Source of the DNA: Acidobacteriota bacterium
Lineage (GTDB): Bacteria > Acidobacteriota > Terriglobia > Bryobacterales > Bryobacteraceae
Length of the DNA: 64,000 nt
Reading direction: 5' to 3'
Assembly: GCA_018268835.1 (NCBI GenBank)
Contig: JAFDVU010000009.1
Span: 1-64,000, forward strand
Made by a program: the position numbers and the translations under genes
Part shown: piece after piece, positions 35,101 to 44,246 of the stretch
How the letters are laid out: each line of letters opens with the position of its first letter
Numbering within the stretch: the first letter of the stretch is position 1
The notes under the pieces: model-generated
Told to the model about the DNA's origin: nothing
What the model saw: the letters and a program-made list of their open reading frames with translations, nothing else
The model's database searches: none

Positions 35101-36600
35101 GTGCGTCCGTCCCGGTATCTCTCCATGAAAGCCCAAACCCTCCTCACGCCCGCCGCGCGGCGCCACATCCGCATGCTGGTGCGCGACCTCATCCCCGCCG
35201 CCGGTCAAGTCGAACGCCGTTTCCGCTCGGTGCTACGCGCCCGGCGCTACGACGCGCTGCATGTCCGCGCCATCCTGGCGATCACCCCGGTGGCGGCGGC
35301 GCGAGCCCGGACCCTGGCCGATTTCTTCGAAGGCGTCGGCTATCACGGCCGGCGCCTGGCACGCCTGAACGTCGCCATCGAGGAGGCCTGCAGCCTGCTC
35401 AACGAGTTCAACCGAATCGCCGGTGAATCCCTCCAGGGCGGCCACGCTCCAGCCCGCGAACAGCTCCACCTGGTCACCACCCACGCGCTCCAGGAGGCTT
35501 TCTATCGCGTGCGTGAAAGCGAGGCCCAGGTGTTTTACGGGCTGGCTCACGCCGAAGCCGAGGCCGCCGATCTGGACGACCTGCTGACCCGCATCGTCCG
35601 AACCCTCGCCGCCGCATTTCCGGCGCGCACCGGACGTTTGCTCCTGCTCGACGACCCGCCTCAGAGGAAACTGGCCGCGGAGTACTACAGCACCCAGCCC
35701 CTCGAAGGCTGGCCCGGCTACGCTTCCTATTGGTCGATTCCGGCGGGCTCGGTGGCGCTGGTCCAACTGGCATTCGATAAGCCCTATCCCTGGCTGCCGC
35801 GCGAGCGGACCATGATGCGCGCCGTGGCCGCGCGCTGCGCCGGGGCGATCGAGAGGGCCCGGGTCGGCAGGGAACTCCTCCGCCTGCAGGCCGAAGCCAG
35901 CCGCGCCGAAGAAGACGAGCGGCGCCGTATTGGACGCGAACTCCATGACGACACGGCGCAGTCGCTGCTCCTGCTGCGCCTCCAACTGGAACTGCTGGAA
36001 CGCGACGCGCCGCCGCCCTGGCGCGCGCGCCTGTCGCAGTCCCGCAAAATCGCCGAGACCGCGATCCTGGACCTGCGCCGCACCATCGCGGCCCTGAGTC
36101 CCGCCGTGCTCGAGCGCCTGGGATTGACCAGCGCCCTGCGCCAACTCGCCGCAGGCTTCCAGAAACGGCACCCGGCCCGCGTCCGGGTCGCCATCACCAA
36201 GGAGGCTGCCGGTCTTTCCCTGGGTGCGCGGGAGGTGGTTTACCGAGTCGCCCAGGAGGCTTTACAGAATATTGCTAAACATTCCCGCGCAACCCATGTA
36301 AACATCCGCCTTAGTTCCGCCGATATGTCATTCAGGTTGAGCGTAAGCGACAACGGCGCGGGCTTCCATCCGGATTCCGCTCTGGACAAGCCGCTTTCGT
36401 TCGGCCTGGCGGGCATGCGAGACCGGGCCGCGCTTTTGGGTGGAACCCTGGCGGTGCGGAGTCTCCCAGGAAAGGGCACCACGGTCACGCTGCAACTCCC
36501 CCGCGCCGAGGAAAACAATGTCGAAGATCCGAATTCTCTTAACCGACGACCACACGCTGTTTCGCCAGGGGATCCGCACCCTGCTCTCCGCCGAGCCTGA
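35101..36600 (+). CDS. NarL-type sensor histidine kinase
   Basis: The 499-codon frame has an N-terminal helical region (about residues 1-135), a GAF-like domain (about 145-260), a HisKA_3 dimerisation domain with phospho-acceptor His282 in IGRELHDDTAQSLLL, and a HATPase with VSDNGAGF and GLAGMRDRAALLGG. It has no membrane segment, so it is probably cytosolic. The start is GTG at 35101 or ATG at 35125. The last 28 codons overlap the response regulator gene in another frame by 83 bases, and that tail looks unlike a protein domain. Confidence 0.85.
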   Translation: MRPSRYLSMKAQTLLTPAARRHIRMLVRDLIPAAGQVERRFRSVLRARRYDALHVRAILAITPVAAARARTLADFFEGVGYHGRRLARLNVAIEEACSLLNEFNRIAGESLQGGHAPAREQLHLVTTHALQEAFYRVRESEAQVFYGLAHAEAEAADLDDLLTRIVRTLAAAFPARTGRLLLLDDPPQRKLAAEYYSTQPLEGWPGYASYWSIPAGSVALVQLAFDKPYPWLPRERTMMRAVAARCAGAIERARVGRELLRLQAEASRAEEDERRRIGRELHDDTAQSLLLLRLQLELLERDAPPPWRARLSQSRKIAETAILDLRRTIAALSPAVLERLGLTSALRQLAAGFQKRHPARVRVAITKEAAGLSLGAREVVYRVAQEALQNIAKHSRATHVNIRLSSADMSFRLSVSDNGAGFHPDSALDKPLSFGLAGMRDRAALLGGTLAVRSLPGKGTTVTLQLPRAEENNVEDPNSLNRRPHAVSPGDPHPALRRA

Positions 36601-37189
36601 CCTGGAAGTGGTCGGCGAGGCGGCCAACGCCAGCGATGCGGTCACGCTCGCGGCGCAACTGCATCCCGACGTAGTTCTGATGGACATCGGCATGTTGGGC
36701 ATGAGCAGTTTTGAAGCCACCCGCCTGATGCGCAAGGAACGCCCCGAGACCCGGGTCATCTTCCTCTCCATGTACGACGATGAAGATTATCTGGCCGAGT
36801 GTGTCGAGATGGGAGCCAGCGGCTACATCCTCAAAGAGAGCCCCGCCGAACAACTGATCACGGCCGTCCGCGAAGTTCACCGCGGCGGCAGTTTCCTCAG
36901 CCCCCGGCTCTTGAGCCGCCTGGTGAACGATTTCCGCCTGCAAGGCCGCGGTCCCATGCGCCAGCCCCGCTTCGGCACCCTCACCAAACGCGAACGCGAA
37001 ATCCTCAAAATGCTCGCCGAAGGCAAAAGCGTAAAGGAAATCGCCACCGGCTTCGATCTCAGCGTGAAAACCGTCGAGGCCCACAAGTTCAACCTGATGC
37101 GCAAGCTGGACATCCACAACAAAGCCCAACTCGTGCAGTACGCCATTCAGAAGAAGATCATCCGCCTGCAGGAACCAGTGTATTCGTGA
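36518..37189 (+). CDS. NarL/FixJ-family response regulator
   Basis: The 223-residue protein is a receiver (about residues 1-120) plus LuxR-type helix-turn-helix (about 150-215). The acidic pocket is LLTDDHT (Asp10-Asp11), the phospho-acceptor Asp56 in VVLMDIGM, and Lys in YILKESPAEQL. The HTH shows LTKREREILKMLAEGKS and VKTVEAHKFNLMRKL. It is the partner of the overlapping kinase. The ATG sits inside the kinase coding region, pointing to coupled translation. Targets are unknown. Confidence 0.9.
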   Translation: MSKIRILLTDDHTLFRQGIRTLLSAEPDLEVVGEAANASDAVTLAAQLHPDVVLMDIGMLGMSSFEATRLMRKERPETRVIFLSMYDDEDYLAECVEMGASGYILKESPAEQLITAVREVHRGGSFLSPRLLSRLVNDFRLQGRGPMRQPRFGTLTKREREILKMLAEGKSVKEIATGFDLSVKTVEAHKFNLMRKLDIHNKAQLVQYAIQKKIIRLQEPVYS

Positions 37190-37197
37190 GCAGGAGA

Positions 37198-37374
37198 AGT
37201 TAGAAGTTGAGAAGGTCGAGGCCCAACCGAGATCGATCACGCGACACGATAGCCCGGCCCCCAACTTCTAACTCCTGACTTCACCCCCAATCCTCCCCAC
37301 GCCCGCCTGTGCAGGAACCGGCGTACGCAAGACGATAGCCCGGCTCCTAACTTCTAACTTCTCAACTTCTAACT
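37198..37374. repeat. 17-bp inverted repeat flanking the RR/HDAC intergenic region
   Basis: AGTTAGAAGTTGAGAAG at 37198-37214 is exactly complementary to CTTCTCAACTTCTAACT at 37358-37374. The right arm overlaps the stop codon of the HDAC-like gene. The arms are 143 bases apart. Confidence 0.7.
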
Positions 37375-37394
37375 CCCCCCATCCTCCCCACGTG
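37246..37394. repeat. Imperfect direct duplication at the HDAC-like gene end
   Basis: The motif ACGATAGCCCGGC, then AACTTCTAACT, then ATCCTCCCCACG occurs at about 37246-37302 and again at about 37332-37392. The second copy covers the last codons of the HDAC-like gene, so the first copy looks like a decayed duplicate of that gene end. Confidence 0.6.
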
Positions 37395-38309
37395 CGCCGC
37401 AGCGGCCGACCCCAACCCCTCCAGACTGTACCCGCCCTCCAGCATCGACACCACCCGGCCTCCGGCCCAGCGGTCGGCGATCCCCATCACCGCCGCCGTC
37501 AGGTCCGCGAAATCCTCATCGGACAGGGTGAAGCGGCCCAGCAGGTCGCCGTCGCGCGAATCGAAGCCCGCGGAGATCAGCACCAACTCCGGCCGAAACT
37601 CCTCCGCCGCCGGGATCAACGCCTGTTCCACCGCGCCCAGGATCTCTTCCCGCCCCGACCCCGCCGGAAGCGGAACGTTCATGGTCGCGCCTTCGCCCGC
37701 GCCTTCGCCGGTCTCGTCCGCGCGACCCGTCCCGGGATAGAGCGGCCACTGGTGCGTGCTGAAGAAGAACACGCTCCCGTCTTCGTAAAAAATCTCCTGC
37801 GTCCCGTTGCCGTGGTGCACGTCCCAGTCCACGATCAGCACCCGACCCACTCCGTGCCGCTTCTGCGCGTGCCGCGCCGCCAACGCGACATTGTTCAGCA
37901 GGCAGAATCCCATCCCGCGGCTCGCCGTCGCGTGATGCCCCGGCGGACGGACCGCGCAGAAGGCGTTCTCCGCCTCCCCGCTGCACACCGCGTCCACCGC
38001 GTTCAGCACGCCGCCCGCCGCGCGCTCCGCCACCTCCCACGAATTCGGCGTGATGTCGGTATCGCCCGTGCTCAGGTAGGGCCGGCCCGAAGCTACATCG
38101 CGCCGCGCCGCCGCCAGGTACGCCGCCGTGTGGCACCGCAGCAGTTCGTCCTCTGTCGCATCGCGCGCCGGGATCCGGCGCAGCGCGCCCGTCAACCCGG
38201 GCCGATCCAGCGCGCCCATCACCGCGTCGTACCGCTCCGGACACTCCGGATGCCGCCGCCCCATCAGGTGCTCGCGATATTTCTCGTCCGCCATCAACGC
38301 CGTCGCCAC
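37362..38309 (-). CDS. Histone-deacetylase-fold (acetoin utilisation/HDAC-like) amidohydrolase
   Basis: The 315-residue protein shows the arginase/deacetylase fold motifs. These are AVRPPGHHATASRGMGFCLL with the catalytic His pair, VDWDVHHGNGTQEIFY with zinc ligands Asp and His, and LISAGFDSRDGDLLG with the third metal Asp. Bacterial members deacetylate acetylated amines or small molecules in the cytoplasm. The GTG start at 38309 follows the queE stop by a single base. It is the third gene of the queC-queE unit; no functional link to deazaguanine synthesis is known to me. Confidence 0.88.
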   Translation of the reverse strand: MATALMADEKYREHLMGRRHPECPERYDAVMGALDRPGLTGALRRIPARDATEDELLRCHTAAYLAAARRDVASGRPYLSTGDTDITPNSWEVAERAAGGVLNAVDAVCSGEAENAFCAVRPPGHHATASRGMGFCLLNNVALAARHAQKRHGVGRVLIVDWDVHHGNGTQEIFYEDGSVFFFSTHQWPLYPGTGRADETGEGAGEGATMNVPLPAGSGREEILGAVEQALIPAAEEFRPELVLISAGFDSRDGDLLGRFTLSDEDFADLTAAVMGIADRWAGGRVVSMLEGGYSLEGLGSAAAAHVGRMGGVRS

Positions 38310-38310
38310 G

Positions 38311-38985
38311 CTAGACCCCCCGTGCGTCTCCCCAAAGATCGATGTGCAGCCGCGGGCTGTACCGAAACCCTTCCTGCTTGCAGATCTCCGCGATCCACCG
38401 CCCGCGCTCCGCCAACCGCGCGCGATCGGTCCCCTCCGGCATGAGCACGACCCGCTCGCGATCCGCCTTCAGCGCCTCCACCAGCATGCGCACCTCCTCC
38501 ACATCGTCCGGCGCGGCGATGACGAATTTGAGCTGATACAGGTAGCGCGCCATCAATTCCGCCAGCACGTCCGGTTGAATGCGCACCCGGTCGTGCCGCG
38601 CCGCCCACGCCGCGTCCGGCGGCGTCGAGTTCGATAGCTTCGGGCTGATGCTCATCAGGTCGCACGCCACCGGGTGAAACACCGTGCCCGCGGTCTCGAT
38701 CGTGATGTGCAGTCCGGCCGCGCGCAGTTTCTCGGTCAGCGGCAGGATCTCCGGCGCGATCATCGGCTCGCCGCCGGTCACCACCACGTGCCGCGCCTCG
38801 TGCCCGCGCACCTCCGCCACGATGTCGTCGAGTTCCCACTCGGCGCCCTCCGGTTGCCAGGACGTATACGGCGTGTCGCACCACACGCAGCGCAGGTTGC
38901 ACCCGCTGGTGCGCACGAACACGCTGGGCACACCGACCAGCGCGCCTTCACCCTGCACCGAATAGAACAGTTCAGCGATCTTCAA
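38311..38985 (-). CDS. queE: 7-carboxy-7-deazaguanine synthase
   Basis: QueE is a radical SAM enzyme that contracts 6-carboxytetrahydropterin to CDG on the way to queuosine. The N-terminal [16 protein letters not shown] is typical. The cluster motif is CNLRCVWC (CX3CX2C), followed by [13 protein letters not shown] and IETAGTVF. The TTG start at 38985 lies inside the end of queC (14-base overlap), behind AAGAGGCGGGCA. Length (224 residues) matches the family. The CX3CX2C spacing is the standard one, without the loop seen in some QueE proteins. Confidence 0.92.
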   Translation of the reverse strand: MKIAELFYSVQGEGALVGVPSVFVRTSGCNLRCVWCDTPYTSWQPEGAEWELDDIVAEVRGHEARHVVVTGGEPMIAPEILPLTEKLRAAGLHITIETAGTVFHPVACDLMSISPKLSNSTPPDAAWAARHDRVRIQPDVLAELMARYLYQLKFVIAAPDDVEEVRMLVEALKADRERVVLMPEGTDRARLAERGRWIAEICKQEGFRYSPRLHIDLWGDARGV

Positions 38986-39646
38986 TGCCCGCCTCTTCGA
39001 ATCCCTTCTTCCGCAGCAGGCACGCATCGCACGCTCCGCACGGCCGCCCGTCCGGACCCGGATCGTAGCAACTGTGTGTCAGCCCGAACGGCAGCCCCAA
39101 CTCGTGCCCGAGCTTCACAATCTCCGCCTTGGAAAGCTTCAGTAGCGGCGTGTGGATTTGTACCCGCGCGCTGCCCTCGACACCCGCCTTAGTCGCCAGG
39201 TTGGCCATGCGCTCGTAGGCCTCGATGAACTCCCCCCGGCAATCCGGATAGCCCGAGTAATCCAGCGCGTTCACTCCGATGAAGATGTCGCCCGTACCCA
39301 GCACCTCCGCCCACGCCAGCGCGAACGAAAGGAAAATCGTGTTCCGCGCCGGCACGTAGGTCACCGGGATGCCGCCGCCCATCTCCGCCGCGCTGCGTCC
39401 CTTCGGCACGTCGATCGCCGCCGTGAGCGCGCTGCCGCCGAATGCGTCCAGCCCGATTTTGGCCACGATGTGGCGCGCCGCGCCCAGCGCCCCGGCCACC
39501 CGCGCCGCCGCCTCCAGTTCCACCCGATGACGCTGCCCGTAATCGAAGGACAGCGCGTGGCACTCGTAGCCTTCCCGGCGCGCCAGCGCCAGACATACCG
39601 CCGAATCCAGACCTCCGCTCAACAGACACACCGCTTTCGGGTTCAC
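38972..39646 (-). CDS. queC: 7-cyano-7-deazaguanine synthase
   Basis: QueC converts CDG, ammonia and ATP to preQ0. The PP-loop ATP site is [16 protein letters not shown] near the N-terminus. [29 protein letters not shown] and the C-terminal zinc site [17 protein letters not shown] complete the family pattern. The start is GTG at 39646. The frame remains open for hundreds of codons upstream, but that part is antisense to the GT4 gene and shows no homologous motif. QueD, QueF and GTP cyclohydrolase are not in this window. Confidence 0.93.
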   Translation of the reverse strand: MNPKAVCLLSGGLDSAVCLALARREGYECHALSFDYGQRHRVELEAAARVAGALGAARHIVAKIGLDAFGGSALTAAIDVPKGRSAAEMGGGIPVTYVPARNTIFLSFALAWAEVLGTGDIFIGVNALDYSGYPDCRGEFIEAYERMANLATKAGVEGSARVQIHTPLLKLSKAEIVKLGHELGLPFGLTHSCYDPGPDGRPCGACDACLLRKKGFEEAGIEDR

Positions 39647-39721
39647 GCTATTAGTGTAGCGTTCGCCCGCCGCCGCGACGGCGCATCCCGCGCCGGGTAT
39701 CATGGTATCCGGTTCCCCCGC

Positions 39722-40753
39722 GTGCGCTTTCGATTTCTCACCTCCACGCCGCTCGATATCGTACGCGGCAGCGGCACCTTCGTCGGAATCAGCGTGCTCG
39801 CCGGCGCGCTCCGCGACCTCGGCCACACGGTCGACTACGAATCCCCGCGCCGCCACTTCCCCGTCTACACGCTGGAGCGCCTCTGGTTCAACCGCACCCT
39901 CCGCCCCTCGCCCGTGCACGACATCACTGTCGGTTTCGATATGGATGGCTACCGCATCGCCGGCCCCGGCCACGTAGCGTCGCTCAAGGGTGTGATCGCC
40001 GATGAGGTCCGCTTCGAGCGCGGCCTCACCCGCGCCACCATGAGCGTGCAGGCGCGCTGCGAACGCATCCACGTGAACCGCGCCGCGCGCGTCCTGGTCA
40101 CCAGCCGCTACTCCGCTGCCCGCGCGCGCGAATTCTACGGCCTGCGCACCGATGCCGCGATCGTGCCCGAATTGATCGACCTGCCCCGCTGGCGCGAGCA
40201 CCTGGCCGCGCACCCCGCGCAGGCTTCGCGCTTCACCGTGCTCAGCGTGGGCCGCTTCTACCTGCGCAAGCGCGTGGACGTGCTGCTGCGCGCCGCCGCC
40301 CAGGTGCGCTCCGCCATCCCCGATCTCGAGGTAAGGATCGTCGGCAACGGCCCCTGCGACCGCCCCTGGCGCCTGCTCGCGCGCGAACTCGGGCTCGGCT
40401 CCACCGTCGCCTGGCTGGGCGACGTCACCCGCGCCGAACTCGCCGCCGAGTACAACCGCTGCCACGCCTTCTCTATGCCCAGCGTGCAGGAGGGCTTCGG
40501 CATCGTGCTGCTGGAGGCCATGGCCGCCGGCAAGCCGATCGTCGCCGCCCGCGCCGCCGCCATCCCCGAAGTCGCGCCCTTCGCCCGCCTCGTCGATCCC
40601 GACGATCCCGACGCGCTCGCCGCCGCGCTCCTCGACGAATATCGCCAGGCCGGCGACCGCGCCCAAGGACTCGAGTGGGTCGGCCGATTCGACGCCCCCC
40701 TCGTCGCGGCCCGGTTCGTCGCCGCTACAGCACCTTCGTCCCGTACTTCCTGA
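39722..40753 (+). CDS. Family 4 glycosyltransferase
   Basis: The 343-residue GT-B enzyme has an N-terminal acceptor domain ([20 protein letters not shown]). The C-terminal nucleotide-sugar domain has [33 protein letters not shown] and the E-x7-E motif [20 protein letters not shown]. It probably adds a sugar to a lipid- or glycan-type acceptor. The start was taken as GTG at 39722 because the first beta strand begins there. Its 3' end overlaps that of the convergent enolase-superfamily gene by 29 bases. Confidence 0.85.
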   Translation: MRFRFLTSTPLDIVRGSGTFVGISVLAGALRDLGHTVDYESPRRHFPVYTLERLWFNRTLRPSPVHDITVGFDMDGYRIAGPGHVASLKGVIADEVRFERGLTRATMSVQARCERIHVNRAARVLVTSRYSAARAREFYGLRTDAAIVPELIDLPRWREHLAAHPAQASRFTVLSVGRFYLRKRVDVLLRAAAQVRSAIPDLEVRIVGNGPCDRPWRLLARELGLGSTVAWLGDVTRAELAAEYNRCHAFSMPSVQEGFGIVLLEAMAAGKPIVAARAAAIPEVAPFARLVDPDDPDALAAALLDEYRQAGDRAQGLEWVGRFDAPLVAARFVAATAPSSRTS

Positions 40754-41966
40754 GCGCCGCCTGGTTGAACTCCACACCGAAGCCGGGCGTGTTGTCCAGG
40801 TACAACACGCTCTTCTCGATGCGCGGCCTGCGGTCGTACAGCTCGAACCAGAACGGGTCCCGGTCCGGATTCGCGAAGGATTCCAGAATGTACCCGTTCG
40901 GGATCGAGGCCAGCAGGTGGCCGTGCAGTACCGGCTCGTGATGCGGCGCCATCCGGATGTATGACATGCTCGCCATCCCGGCGATCTTGCGCCACTCGGT
41001 GATGCCGGCGTGCGCGTTGCAGTCGAACTGCATCACGTCGATCGCACCGGTTTCCATCAGCCGCCGCGCGCCCCACCGCGTCAGTTCATGCTCGCCGGAA
41101 GCCAGCGGGATGCGGGTGTTCAGCTTCAACTGCTTGAGCGGCTCCACATCGTCATACCAGTGCAGCGGCTCTTCCAGCCAGGTGATGTCCAGGTCGTACA
41201 TCCGGTTGGAGGCGCGGATCGCCGCCGGCAAGTCCCACCCCTGGTTGGCGTCGAGCATCAGCTTCACCTTCGGCCCGATCGCCTGCCGGACCGCCTTGGC
41301 GCGCTCGTAGTCGTCGTCCACCGTGTAGCCGCCGCTGATGCCCCCCACCTTGAGCTTGATCGCGTCGAACCCCTGCTCGACGTACCCGCGCACCTCCTCG
41401 ACCAACTCCGGGATGCCTTTGCCCTCGCGGTAGTAGCCGCCGGTCACGTAGACCGGCACCGTGTCGCGGTAGCCGCCCAGGAATTTGTACACCGGCAGCC
41501 CCGCGGATTTGGCCATGATGTCGTAGATCGCGGCGTCGATCGGAGCCATCGCGGCAAGCACCTCGCCCTGCGGCCAGCCGCGCGTCGAGGGCTCGCGGCC
41601 GTAAGTCGCCGCGAACATCTTCTCCCAGATCCTGCCCACCATGAATGGGTCCTCGCCGATCACGAGATCCGCGAAGCCCTTGCGCAGGATGTTGGCGCCG
41701 CCTCCCGAACCCTCGCCGTGTCCCGATATTCCGGCGTCCGTATGGATCGTGACGATCAGCCGCGAAGCCTTCGGCTGATACCCTCCGATCGGCGAGTTGG
41801 CCATCCAGAACCGCTCTTTCAGCGGCTGTTCCAGGTGGATCGCCTCCACTTTTGTAATCTTGATCGGCTTGCTCGCCGCGGTGGGGCGGTCGGCGGCCGG
41901 AGTTTGCGCCAGCACCGCCGCGGGCGCGCCGGCCAGTGATGCTTGCAGCAGGTCTCGGCGGGTCAT
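40725..41966 (-). CDS. Mandelate racemase/muconate lactonising (enolase superfamily) enzyme
   Basis: The 413-residue protein has a leader with [20 protein letters not shown] (twin arginine), then the enolase N-terminal cap and a TIM barrel. Barrel motifs are DAIKLKVGG (KxK catalytic lysines) and [17 protein letters not shown] and ASGEHELT, which carry the Asp/Glu/Glu metal ligands. [13 protein letters not shown] may supply a His. Members dehydrate or racemise sugar acids; the substrate is not predictable. Tat export would place it in the periplasm, as with other exported sugar enzymes here. Confidence 0.87.
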   Translation of the reverse strand: MTRRDLLQASLAGAPAAVLAQTPAADRPTAASKPIKITKVEAIHLEQPLKERFWMANSPIGGYQPKASRLIVTIHTDAGISGHGEGSGGGANILRKGFADLVIGEDPFMVGRIWEKMFAATYGREPSTRGWPQGEVLAAMAPIDAAIYDIMAKSAGLPVYKFLGGYRDTVPVYVTGGYYREGKGIPELVEEVRGYVEQGFDAIKLKVGGISGGYTVDDDYERAKAVRQAIGPKVKLMLDANQGWDLPAAIRASNRMYDLDITWLEEPLHWYDDVEPLKQLKLNTRIPLASGEHELTRWGARRLMETGAIDVMQFDCNAHAGITEWRKIAGMASMSYIRMAPHHEPVLHGHLLASIPNGYILESFANPDRDPFWFELYDRRPRIEKSVLYLDNTPGFGVEFNQAALRKYGTKVL

Positions 41967-42011
41967 CGCGGCCAGTGTATCACCACGGGTCCTTGCCTGA
42001 AGCCCGCGCCC

Positions 42012-43073
42012 TTACAGGTAGTGCAGCAACAGCAGCCCGGTAGTGGCCATGAAGAACGACGAGACCAGCGGCATCCGCCACAGCGGCTTCCTCGGCTCGG
42101 ACGACACCGTCTCCGAAGCGGCCGGTTGAGGCGCCGGAGGTGCCGCCTCGCCGGCCGCGGCTTCGGCCGGCTCCGCCACTGCCGCCGCCGGTTCGTCCGC
42201 CTGCTCCGCTTCCGCTTCCACCGGTTCCGCCACTGCCGGCGCGGGCACCGCCACCGGCCTCCCCGCTGCCGCCTCGGCCTCGCTCTCGCCCTTCGCCTCC
42301 GCTTCGCGCGACACCCGCGGCGGTCCGGGCGGGGGCTGCGCCGCCGCCACCATTTCCACCGCCGGCGCCGATAGCCGCTCCGCCGTCTGCAGGCAGAGTT
42401 GTCCCAGCGCCAGCACCAGCTCCAGTGTGTTCTGGTCGTTCTCGGTCAGCCGCCGGTCCAGGTCCCCGACCTTGCCTTCGAGCGGCTGCACGCGTTCAGC
42501 CACCTGCTCTTCGGCGGCCGACGCCGCCACCGCCACCGCGCGGCCCGCTTCCTGCCGGACCTCCTCCCGCAGGCGCGTCTCCACCGGAGCCAGGCGCACT
42601 TCGATGGTCGCCGCGATTTGCTCGTCCACCATCCGGCCCAGCGATTCGGCGAACTGCCGGTGCAGCGCCGCCATCTGTCCCCGCAGAATGTGATTCTCGT
42701 CCTCGGCGTGCTTGCGCGCGGCCGCGATCTGTTCGCTGAATTCGGCGCGCAGCGCGGCCATTTCCCCGGCCAGCCGCTGTTCGAACTGTTCCGCCTGCTC
42801 CCGCAGCCGCGCATCCACCACCGCGACCACGGCTTCGATCACTTTCTGGTTGTATTGCCCGGGCAGTCCGCGATTCTGCCGTGCCTGCTCGATGCGCTGC
42901 TCGATCTCGTTCAGCCGCTCCGCCAGCGTCCGAACATCGGCGCGGCTGGGATTCGACCGTCCCCCCGCGTTCTGGGTCAGGTTGACACCCACGCCGAAGG
43001 CGAGGCCGTCGCCAAACGCCAGGGCGAGATTCTTCCAGATGGAGTCGTCGCGCGTGCCGTGCATATCAAACAT
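42012..43073 (-). CDS. Tail-anchored coiled-coil protein of unknown function
   Basis: I do not recognise the family. The 353-residue protein has a small N-terminal globular start (IWKNLALAFGDGLAFGVGVN) and a long heptad-rich region (about residues 45-215). An Ala/Glu/Pro-rich unstructured stretch (about 225-320) follows, then one C-terminal transmembrane helix (MPLVSSFFMATTGLLLLHYL). This would leave the bulk in the cytoplasm, anchored at the end. A perfect palindrome lies 35 bases upstream of its start, between it and mgtC. Confidence 0.65.
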   Translation of the reverse strand: MFDMHGTRDDSIWKNLALAFGDGLAFGVGVNLTQNAGGRSNPSRADVRTLAERLNEIEQRIEQARQNRGLPGQYNQKVIEAVVAVVDARLREQAEQFEQRLAGEMAALRAEFSEQIAAARKHAEDENHILRGQMAALHRQFAESLGRMVDEQIAATIEVRLAPVETRLREEVRQEAGRAVAVAASAAEEQVAERVQPLEGKVGDLDRRLTENDQNTLELVLALGQLCLQTAERLSAPAVEMVAAAQPPPGPPRVSREAEAKGESEAEAAAGRPVAVPAPAVAEPVEAEAEQADEPAAAVAEPAEAAAGEAAPPAPQPAASETVSSEPRKPLWRMPLVSSFFMATTGLLLLHYL

Positions 43074-43107
43074 AGGGTATCGGAAATGATTTAGGAGGGA
43101 AAGCCCA

Positions 43108-43132
43108 AATTCCGGAGACTGCCTCCGGAATT
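43108..43132. promoter_or_regulatory. Perfect 10-bp palindrome between divergent genes (candidate operator)
   Basis: AATTCCGGAG, a 5-base spacer ACTGC and CTCCGGAATT form a perfect dyad. It sits between the start of the coiled-coil gene (43073) and the MgtC-like start (43190). It could be a dimeric repressor site or, as RNA, an attenuator hairpin. A TATAAA at about 43177 may be the -10 box of the mgtC promoter. Confidence 0.45.
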
Positions 43133-43189
43133 CCCCGGTTCCGGGCGTTCCCGCACCCGCTGTCCCCTTTCAGTGCTATAAACCAATCT

Positions 43190-43654
43190 ATGCACTTTTC
43201 CTTCGACTGGCTCCAGGGCTGGGAAGATGTCCTCAAGCTCGCCATCGCCTATTTCCTGGCGCTGCCCGTCGGATGGCACCGAGAGAAAGAGGCCCACAGC
43301 GTCGGCGTGCGCACTTTTCCCGTGGTTGCCATGGCCGCCTGCGGCTACGTGCTGCTCGGCGCACCCGGAGTCAGCATGACCAAGGAGGCGGAATCGCGAA
43401 TCATTCAGGGCGTGGTGGCCGGCATCGGCTTCATCGGCGGCGGCGCCATCCTCAAGAGCGAGAGCCACGTCCACGGCACCGCCACCGCGGCCAGCATCTG
43501 GTGCACCGGCGTGGTCGGCGCCTCCGTCGCGGAGAACCGCTATCTGCTCGCCATCACCCTGGCCGGCCTCAACCTCTTCGCCCTCCGCGTGCTGATGCCC
43601 ATCAAGAAGAGGCTGGACGAAGAGGCCGAACTGCGCCAGAAACTGGAGCAGTAA
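43190..43654 (+). CDS. MgtC/SapB-family membrane protein
   Basis: The 154-residue protein has four to five hydrophobic segments and the MgtC signature: VGWHREKEAHSVGVRTFPVV, then RIIQGVVAGIGFIGGGAILK, then HGTATAASIWCTGVVGASV. It is shorter than MgtC of Salmonella, which has a C-terminal cytoplasmic domain; only the SapB core is present. The family modulates magnesium homeostasis and membrane potential. It is convergent with rdgB. Confidence 0.88.
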   Translation: MHFSFDWLQGWEDVLKLAIAYFLALPVGWHREKEAHSVGVRTFPVVAMAACGYVLLGAPGVSMTKEAESRIIQGVVAGIGFIGGGAILKSESHVHGTATAASIWCTGVVGASVAENRYLLAITLAGLNLFALRVLMPIKKRLDEEAELRQKLEQ

Positions 43655-43664
43655 CCGCGCCGGA

Positions 43665-44246
43665 TTACAGCCCCAAAGCCGCCAGCATCGCGCGCAACGC
43701 CTGTCCCCGGTGGCTGAGCGAGAATTTCTGCTCCGCCGTCGCCTCGCCGAACGTGCAGCCGAACGCCGGACACCAGAACAGCGGATCGTAGCCGAAGCCG
43801 CCTGTGCCGCGCTCTTCCTCCAGCAGGACGCCCTCCACCGCGCCGTGATACACACCCACCAGCCGCTCGCCTTCCACCAGCGCGATCTTGCAGACGAACC
43901 GCGCCGCGCGGTTGGCCGTGCCGCTTAGGCGTTCCAGCAGCAGCCGGTTGTTCGATGCGTCGGTCGCGCCCGCTCCCGAGTATCGCGCCGAATACACCCC
44001 CGGAGCCCCATCGAGCGCGTCCACTTCCAGCCCGGAATCGTCGGCGAACAGCAACCCCGCCGCGTGCGGACCGTAGTGGCGCGCCTTCTTGATCGCGTTC
44101 TCTTCGAACGTCGCCCCGTCCTCCACGCACTCCGGAAGTTGCCGGTAGTTGGCGAGTAACTCGATTTCCACCGGCGCCTTGTCCGCCGCCATCCGGAATT
44201 CGCGCAGTTTACCCGGATTGCCTGTGGCGCAGTACAGCCGCGTCAA
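43665..44246 (-). CDS. rdgB: XTP/dITP diphosphatase (RdgB/HAM1)
   Basis: RdgB hydrolyses non-canonical purine nucleotides to monophosphates to keep them out of DNA and RNA. Motifs: [13 protein letters not shown] at the N-terminus, [20 protein letters not shown] with the metal ligand Asp, RYSGAGATD and [12 protein letters not shown]. The 193-residue length fits. The TTG start at 44246 shares bases with the rph stop (TTGA), a coupled overlap. The N-terminal [10 protein letters not shown] aligns well only from this start. Confidence 0.92.
   Translation of the reverse strand: MTRLYCATGNPGKLREFRMAADKAPVEIELLANYRQLPECVEDGATFEENAIKKARHYGPHAAGLLFADDSGLEVDALDGAPGVYSARYSGAGATDASNNRLLLERLSGTANRAARFVCKIALVEGERLVGVYHGAVEGVLLEEERGTGGFGYDPLFWCPAFGCTFGEATAEQKFSLSHRGQALRAMLAALGL

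Noticed and set aside
37198-37374. Inverted repeat as insertion-sequence ends
   Set aside because: The 143 bases between the arms hold no transposase, and the arms are simple CTTCTAACTT-type sequence.
39646-40777. Upstream extension of the queC frame
   Set aside because: It has no family sequence and lies antisense to the GT4 gene; the PP-loop begins right after the GTG at 39646.
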